Assembly (NCBI GenBank): GCA_017542145.1
Contig: JAFXXQ010000023.1
Coordinates: 1-64,000, forward strand
Origin: Bacteroidaceae bacterium
GTDB lineage: Bacteria > Bacteroidota > Bacteroidia > Bacteroidales > Bacteroidaceae
Direction: 5' to 3'
Length of the DNA: 64,000 bases
Positions 59,901 through 64,000 of the stretch are shown here, piece by piece. The position numbers and the translations under genes were made by a program. The first letter of the stretch is position 1. The number at the start of each line of letters is the position of its first letter. The notes beneath the pieces are model-generated. The model was not told where the DNA came from and did no database searches. It saw only the letters and a program-made list of their open reading frames with translations.

Positions 59901-60420
59901 GAAGGAACTGGCGCAGGAACTGGTGGCCTTCTTCGAGCAGGAACTCTACAATCAGGGCAACGAGCCCGACATCCACGTCCCCTTCCTCTTTGGCCGTCTG
60001 GGCATGCCCGCGCGGACGGGACTGACGGTACGCCCCCTCGCCACGGAGGTGGTGACACACCGCTACGGCGGCAACGATGCCTATCCCACGCCGTGGGTGG
60101 GCTGCGCCTTCGCGAACCAGCCCCGCGGCTATGCCCCCGAGATGGACGAGGACGACGGTGCCATGAGTGCCTGGTATGTGTTTGCCAGCATCGGCCTCTA
60201 TCCCTTAGTGGTGGGCGAGGCGCAGTACGAAGTCTTCTCGCCCCTCTTCGACCGTGTGACGCTGCACCTCGGCGGCAAGGAGGTCGTCATCAGCACCAAA
60301 GGCCGTAACGACATCAACCAGCCGCTAAAACGCGTCACCTGGAACGGTCGCCGCCTGCGCAACTTCCGCATCCCCGTCGCCGAACTGAAAAAAGGCGGAA
60401 ATCTGGTAATGAGGTATTAG
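56935..60420 (+). CDS. Fusion of ADP-ribosylglycohydrolase-like domain and GH92 alpha-mannosidase-like domain
   Basis: 1161 residues; N-terminal hydrophobic signal MKKKSLLLILLGVVAGMAALILATRAQ. Residues ~30-375 match the ADP-ribosylglycohydrolase fold: DKIKGGWAGQTIGCAYGGPTE, the acidic DDIYMDLTFVSVLAR and the late metal motif RCGQDSDCNPSTAAGVLGTMLGY. A beta-domain (~385-505, carbohydrate-binding-like) follows. From ~515 GH92 starts: DNVNLFIGTADDYGQMAPGACMP, SGFSINRLSGVGGSGCGGNV, and NEPDIHVPFLFG (~1007, catalytic Glu). The two enzymes in one chain are unusual. GH92 enzymes are Ca-dependent exo-alpha-mannosidases; what the first domain hydrolyses is open. Confidence 0.88.
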   Translation: MKKKSLLLILLGVVAGMAALILATRAQTVTLSKDVLLDKIKGGWAGQTIGCAYGGPTEFGYRGVMIPDETPIVYPEHHLQYFFDHAPGLYDDIYMDLTFVSVLARLGLDAPIDSIAAAYAYARYPLWHANQAARYNIQHGILPPASGHWLNNPHADCIDYQIEADYAGLLSPAMPNAASALSDRIGHIMNYGDGWYGGVFVGAMYALAFTESDVERVVTRALTTIPAESKFHRCLSDVIRWYREDPADWKRTWQLYNDKWREDVGCPELVLAPGNIDATMNSAYVAIGLLFGHGDFGRTIDIATRCGQDSDCNPSTAAGVLGTMLGYSHIPAEWMANVREVEDRPFAYTDISLNKAYGMTYELALQQIVRNGGRVKERGVRIRAQRPRAVRLEQSFPDLHPVLVAENIAHVGTAEATVKSVTFEGKGIAVHGQVSCPDGSYSARLEVSIDGAVSRVVDLPAAYLSRSADCLYWNYDLPAGRHTIAFRFLNPRPDADITAWKVIGYEEGQGQTADVLDNVNLFIGTADDYGQMAPGACMPYSQIQVSPDSKPRQHPGYDYEVAQISGFSINRLSGVGGSGCGGNVSLMPDETGADVRLMKETERAVPGCYSVQLTNGVTFAATADRRMAVERFTFPSADKAVLILNPSSAFDKVRQASFSQTGERVGQGYFAGANTCGRGTYHLHYRLYTSAPFVMEELADGQKRLTFPSLADNLVEVRIVVSTGLAEELDALAEADVWRTDFTTLAGNARQAWQELLSTVEVEGGTTDQRTLFYTSLYRTFHSPFQVTDDVMTHYLGTDGRAHEARTFTYYSSWSLWDTYRTKFPLITLLDPQRSADIMQSLATLYTTGKKDWSTDHECVPTVRTEHAVATLLDAYRQGISIPNLRDAYPGMTTEVKALPLKSPDQCLEAAGDFWALGQLAGELGMTDEAARWTRRGVEVFDSIWPREFQTIDDSFVKMRGNGLYQGTRWQYRWGAPMYLNRMTDLVGKKELAQELVAFFEQELYNQGNEPDIHVPFLFGRLGMPARTGLTVRPLATEVVTHRYGGNDAYPTPWVGCAFANQPRGYAPEMDEDDGAMSAWYVFASIGLYPLVVGEAQYEVFSPLFDRVTLHLGGKEVVISTKGRNDINQPLKRVTWNGRRLRNFRIPVAELKKGGNLVMRY

Positions 60421-60441
60421 GATTTTCCCCTGTTCGGGTGG

Positions 60442-60624
60442 TCAGTCCTCGAAGTCGTATCTATCCAGCAGTTTGCCACATTTCGAGCAGAAAATCTCGT
60501 GCTTGTGAATGACGTTTCCGCAGTCATTGCAACGATAGGTCTGCTCTTCCTTTCTTTCTTGGGTCTCTTGGCTTTCTTGGCTTTTTGTGTCTTTGGTATC
60601 CATATTTCTGATGTATTTTACCAT
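60442..60624 (-). CDS. Small zinc-ribbon protein
   Basis: 60 residues from the ATG at 60624, which overlaps the stop of the upstream gene (ATGGTAA); ATG 60603 (MDTKDTKSQ) is an alternative. YRCNDCGNVIHKHEIFCSKCGKLL is a four-Cys zinc ribbon of the zinc_ribbon_2 type. The N-terminal part is a low-complexity Thr/Gln/Glu/Lys stretch encoded by a CTTTCTTGG-type tandem repeat. Function unknown. Convergent with the GH92 fusion gene. Confidence 0.6.
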   Translation of the reverse strand: MVKYIRNMDTKDTKSQESQETQERKEEQTYRCNDCGNVIHKHEIFCSKCGKLLDRYDFED

Positions 60625-62858
60625 TCGATTAAAACCTTGACGCCTTCAGGCGAGTTTTCAAACTGCAAGTGTAGCACATGCTCTTTCGTAGCCCAACTGG
60701 ACCGGCAGGGTGTGGAATCCGTAGTGATTCGCCGCGGTTTCTTGGGGAGGAGTATCGCCATCACATTATCTGTGTTTGCAGGACTTTTCGCCACGAACGA
60801 ATAAGAGCGCTTTGTCCTCACCTCGTCCGTCTGGCGTGAGGCGGCAGCTATCACCTGTGGTTGTCGTCTGTCGGCAATTTTGCCCACGTCGAAGAGAAAT
60901 GCCTGTTCGCCCGGATGGACAATTTTCTCTTTGACAAGGGGCAGCGTGGGATCGAAGAGGTCGATGTACGTTCCACGGAGGGTTAAAGGCTCGTCGGTGA
61001 CGCCTTCGTCCATCACGGCTGACAGCACGTAGCAGCCTCTTTCCAGCACAAACGAATTCTTGTATTCCAGTTGTCCGTATGCCTGCTCGACGGCGGCCAG
61101 CAGGGGGGCATCGGCACCGGCCTTGAGATTCGCTTTTTGTCCGTTGACGTTGTCTTCGTCCGTCACGACTCGGCCATCTAAGCGAGCTTGACGGCTCTCG
61201 CTGCTTCGTCCGTTCATCACGAATTCCTTGGGGTCTTGCCGGATTACACGGACCGTTCCCTTCCCATACTGATAGACACCATCCGCAGGCTGCTCACCCA
61301 TCTGCATCAGGGTGAAGAGGTGGTCTGAAGGGGCGGAGAAATGATGCTCTCCCTGATTCCACCACTCCATGACGCGCTGGAAAGCGTCGTTGTCGCGTCC
61401 GCAGTAGATGAGGTGTCCGCCCTCATGCACCCATTGTGCAATATCCTCATGAGCCTTGGGGCTTGAGGGCTTCAGGTTTGAATAGCTCATCAGCAATACG
61501 CTGACGTCCTTCCATGTGTCGCTGTAGCCTGTATTTTCCAGATGGGTTATGCTGACGGGAATGCCTCGTTTGACCAGCGGCAAGGCGAGTCCATAGAAGT
61601 TCGACAGCTGCGGGTCGTCATAGCCCTCTACGGGAGTTGGTGAACGTTGGAACATCAGCGAATTAGCCATCAGCACGCTGATACCCTGCGACCCGCTCAC
61701 CTTGTTCGTCGACAGCGGTATCTCGCCAAGGGCATTCACCATCACCTGCATCTGAGTGGAATAGAAGTGGGGGATGTGGGCGCGCTCCTCGCTGTCACGG
61801 CTTATGCGATAGAGGCCTTCGTAGATGCGGTCGGGCCAAGGCATAATCTCGTAGTCGGCAATCTGCGGGTAGAGCAGCTGGGCTGTGAAGGTGGCCTGAT
61901 AGTTGCGGCGGTAGTCTTCCCAGTCCTTGGCACGGTCCTCGATTGGGTCGGTCAGGAAAAACATCTTTCGGCCAGTGGGGCGGGTCATCGACTCCATACA
62001 TCCATACTCCAAATAGGCTGTTTCAAACACGCGTTCGCGTGCCACGCCGTTGAAGTAATTGGGCTCGCGCGATGTGCCCGTCCACACTTGTGCAATATAG
62101 CCGTCGCATGAGGCCAGCGAGGCCAGCGAGGCTTCAGGTGAAACAATCTGCCATTGGGCATAATTCAGTAGCGAGTGTGTGGGCACGTAGCACCGCACGT
62201 TCATCCCTTTCTCCTTGCCGTATGCCTTGGCGTAGGTGAAAGCCTCGTCAAGAGCGCGGTAGTAGAGGTGGTATTTCAGCTTGTTGGAGAGGTATGTGTT
62301 CTCTGCCGACTCGTGCTGCGGTCGCCAGGGGAAGCCGTAGTACTCCTGCCACTCGCGTTGGAACGCCTCGCTGTAGCCGCCGCGTGCCCAGAACTCGGGC
62401 TCTTCCAGGAAGATGGCATCGATGCCCTCGTCAATAACCGGCTTGATGTGCTTCTCCTTGAAATACGCCAGATAGTTCATCGTCGGCACTATGTAGGGCA
62501 CCATATGTCCGTGCCATATCGTGTCGCCGCGCATGGTCTTCTGTCCCTCGTCAAGGTGGAGACGGCCGTCCCATTGGCCGGTGAAATAGTCCTGATACTG
62601 TCCCCAGGCTATACCTGTCATGAAGTGGGCCGTGTAGCCCCGTTCGCGCCACGACCTCACGCGCTCGCTGAAGGGATATCGGCGGTTGTCGTTGACGCCG
62701 TACACCATGACGGCATCGGCCCGCACATCCGTTGCGGGTTTCCATTGGCCCGAGGTCTGGAACGTCGTCTTCTCGCGCTGGGCAGCCATCGGCAACGATG
62801 CGGCGGATGCAAGGATAACGACCAGCAGGCTATGGATGATGAATGACTCTTTTCTCAT
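60618..62858 (-). CDS. Putative exported glycosidase-like protein of unknown family
   Basis: The start 62858 (MRKESFIIHSLLVVILASAASLPMAAQ) gives a signal peptide whose FIIHSLL part is repeat-like. 746 residues. The first half looks like a TIM barrel: AVMVYGVNDN, RGYTAHFMTGIAWGQYQDYF, YIVPTMNYLAYFK and GIDAIFLEEPEFWARGGY, where the Glu of LEEPE is a candidate acid/base as in clan GH-A (GH42-like). The middle (~415-530) resembles the amidotransferase-like trimerisation domain of GH42 (VSVLLMSYSNLKP, WVHEGGHLIYCG). I do not recognise the exact family. Residues ~548-569 are encoded by a dispersed hairpin element. Confidence 0.7.
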   Translation of the reverse strand: MRKESFIIHSLLVVILASAASLPMAAQREKTTFQTSGQWKPATDVRADAVMVYGVNDNRRYPFSERVRSWRERGYTAHFMTGIAWGQYQDYFTGQWDGRLHLDEGQKTMRGDTIWHGHMVPYIVPTMNYLAYFKEKHIKPVIDEGIDAIFLEEPEFWARGGYSEAFQREWQEYYGFPWRPQHESAENTYLSNKLKYHLYYRALDEAFTYAKAYGKEKGMNVRCYVPTHSLLNYAQWQIVSPEASLASLASCDGYIAQVWTGTSREPNYFNGVARERVFETAYLEYGCMESMTRPTGRKMFFLTDPIEDRAKDWEDYRRNYQATFTAQLLYPQIADYEIMPWPDRIYEGLYRISRDSEERAHIPHFYSTQMQVMVNALGEIPLSTNKVSGSQGISVLMANSLMFQRSPTPVEGYDDPQLSNFYGLALPLVKRGIPVSITHLENTGYSDTWKDVSVLLMSYSNLKPSSPKAHEDIAQWVHEGGHLIYCGRDNDAFQRVMEWWNQGEHHFSAPSDHLFTLMQMGEQPADGVYQYGKGTVRVIRQDPKEFVMNGRSSESRQARLDGRVVTDEDNVNGQKANLKAGADAPLLAAVEQAYGQLEYKNSFVLERGCYVLSAVMDEGVTDEPLTLRGTYIDLFDPTLPLVKEKIVHPGEQAFLFDVGKIADRRQPQVIAAASRQTDEVRTKRSYSFVAKSPANTDNVMAILLPKKPRRITTDSTPCRSSWATKEHVLHLQFENSPEGVKVLIEW
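61152..61215 (-). repeat. Hairpin element copy G, inside the putative glycosidase gene
   Basis: On the minus strand GAACGGACGAAGCAGCGAGA, GCCGTCAAGCTCGC, then GGCCGAGTCGTGACGGACG and AAGAC. It keeps the reading frame and encodes NGRSSESRQARLDGRVVTDE. The two flanks match copies A, D and E closely; only the hairpin loop differs. Confidence 0.8.
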
Positions 62859-62880
62859 AAAATAATACGTCAGGCTTTTC

Positions 62881-64000
62881 TTATTTCTCTTTGGAGAGAT
62901 AGAGCGATTGTTCCTGACCGGCATGTTCTCCGTCGGTTTCTTTCCAAACCAGCTCTATCTTGTTGCCGCTGCGATTGATGGTGGCGAAGTTGGCTCTGGG
63001 ATGGACTTCGCCCGCGGCTGCGGTTTTCTGGTTTTCAAGGCATGACTCCTCCAATGCCTTCAGGTATTCTTCCAGCTGCTTTTCCATGTCGGGCTTGGGG
63101 GTGATGTGGCTGCGATCCATCCTGAACGTGTAGTCGGGCTGACTATCGGTATAGAGCGTGTCGTCTCTCAAGTCCCATGTTCCGTTGGAAACATATGTGA
63201 GGTCAAGCCGTCCTATATAGGTGGGGTGTACCTGATGCTCGACGTACGTCTGGCAGTATGTGTGGTTGTCGCGGAACTCTATGCAGATATATTTGTCGTC
63301 TGTCGATTGGATAATCCACTTGCTTATGAGTTCACTCTCTTTTATGTTGCGGCCCATGCGCTCATTCGCCTTCACATATTGCTCAAGCTCCTCGTCTGTG
63401 ATGCCCATTGTGAATTTGCATTGATCGCTGAAATGCTGGATTACATCGGCAAACTCGTTGAACTGTTGCTGTCGGCTCCCGGCGTAGTTTAGGTAATAGA
63501 CGACCTCCTTGCTGGTGATTCTCTCCTTCACGAACTGGTGGATGTCGGTGGTGCCGTCCTCGCGTTCCAGCTGATGACGATAGAACGCCTCGGAGCTCAC
63601 TGGCTTCTTCCACTGTCGGGAGTGGTTGATGTAGTCGAAAATGGCGTGCCGGTCGGAGAAGAACTGATGGACCGCATCGATAAACGAGGCATTGTCGATG
63701 TTCTTCCACGACTCCTGGCTGCTGAGGAAAAGCCGCTCGCACGACTCGTCCAACAGGTATTGCGTCACCTCGTCGGAGTTGTTGGTGATGTAGTTCATGA
63801 CGTGTTCCAACGAATCGATGTTTAGCGAGTCTATTCTATCAAGATTCTCCAGCACGTATCGGGCTATGCTGGAGTTCGTCTCATCTTCCTTGCCCCAGTT
63901 TCGGAGGGTCTCAATGCTTTTTTCCATGTCATGTATGACCATCATGGCCGTCTGTCGCCCGGCAGCTTTCTTAGCCTTCTCGTCCACATAATGGGCGGTT
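62881..64000 (-). CDS. Membrane-anchored protein of unknown function (5' end outside window)
   Basis: The frame is open to the window edge: the residues TAHYV precede DEKAKKAAGRQTAMMVIHDM, and the only nearby start is GTG 63987, so the N-terminus, probably a transmembrane helix, lies beyond 64000. The visible ~370 residues are mostly helical and acidic, with DMEKSIETLRNW, a tail-fibre-free soluble region and WIIQSTDDKYICIEFRDNHTY near 230. I recognise no catalytic motif. It ends 22 nt before the start of the putative glycosidase gene, so the two may be cotranscribed. Confidence 0.7.
   Translation of the reverse strand, partial: TAHYVDEKAKKAAGRQTAMMVIHDMEKSIETLRNWGKEDETNSSIARYVLENLDRIDSLNIDSLEHVMNYITNNSDEVTQYLLDESCERLFLSSQESWKNIDNASFIDAVHQFFSDRHAIFDYINHSRQWKKPVSSEAFYRHQLEREDGTTDIHQFVKERITSKEVVYYLNYAGSRQQQFNEFADVIQHFSDQCKFTMGITDEELEQYVKANERMGRNIKESELISKWIIQSTDDKYICIEFRDNHTYCQTYVEHQVHPTYIGRLDLTYVSNGTWDLRDDTLYTDSQPDYTFRMDRSHITPKPDMEKQLEEYLKALEESCLENQKTAAAGEVHPRANFATINRSGNKIELVWKETDGEHAGQEQSLYLSKEK

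Overview
The window looks like a chromosomal segment of a Bacteroidales bacterium, most likely Prevotella-like. The grounds are: Bacteroidota promoters of the TTG-N20-TAnnTTTG type in front of many genes; Bacteroidota families (DUF3667, DUF4105/Lnb-like, PG0541 transporter-associated protein, PepSY-like small lipoprotein, OMP beta-barrel with CarboxypepD-like plug, LptC beside a TPR protein); and the Prevotella-style C-terminal tail motif YDLQGR...GKKVLVK. No species call is possible from the sequence alone. No plasmid, phage or CRISPR module is visible.

Layout. 1-142: 3' end of an rRNA operon (5S plus terminator). 141-9106 (minus): a large MG2-type surface protein, a C69 dipeptidase, an SGNH hydrolase and a GH27 alpha-galactosidase; the last three form one unit. 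9107-9814: repeat-rich non-coding DNA. 9815-17161 (minus): a secreted repeat protein with a frameshifted tail, then a tripartite RND pump (MFP, RND, TolC) whose rnd-tolC junction is full of nested repeats. 17201-20020 (minus): tRNA-modification cluster queT-queC-queF-tcdA. 20096-21613: GH30 enzyme. 21985-25851 (minus): TPR protein, LptC, CNNM/CorC protein, isoprenylcysteine methyltransferase-like protein. 25977-29892: divergent outer-membrane proteins. 29974-36011: small genes (two GNATs, CDP-alcohol phosphatidyltransferase, BmrR-like regulator with its own MerR operator, DUF3667, flavodoxin-like reductase, zinc ribbon, methyltransferase). 36162-45139: Lnb-like protein, a PafA-like protein with apparently lost metal ligands, PepSY lipoprotein, SecA, a lipoprotein, an acidic protein. 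45554-47833: GH31. 47977-54610: second RND operon (TolC, an AT-rich HD hydrolase, MFP, RND, PG0541-type protein) ending in a strong terminator. 54859-60420: GH13 and an ADP-ribosylglycohydrolase-GH92 fusion. 60442-64000 (minus): zinc ribbon, putative glycosidase, and a membrane protein cut by the window edge.

The most unusual content is a dense set of dispersed non-coding repeats. (i) A two-part element: block A, TTTATA/GGG units with 19- and 21-bp spacing, followed by block B, CTACA/TGTAG arrays. It occurs at 9279-9668, 45144-45380 (opposite orientation) and, degenerate, at 21843-21938. (ii) Tandem arrays with an exact 21-bp period at 21718, 33330 and 39071. (iii) A roughly 100-bp inverted-repeat element of the AATGAAGAATGAAAAAT type that reads into several genes and encodes their signal peptides. 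(iv) A hairpin element (GGAGCAGCGAGAGC...GCCGAGTCGCGAC) with at least seven copies, two of them in-frame inside genes, and three attached to a conserved promoter. Together these suggest that repeat elements are shaping promoters, signal peptides and coding sequences here.
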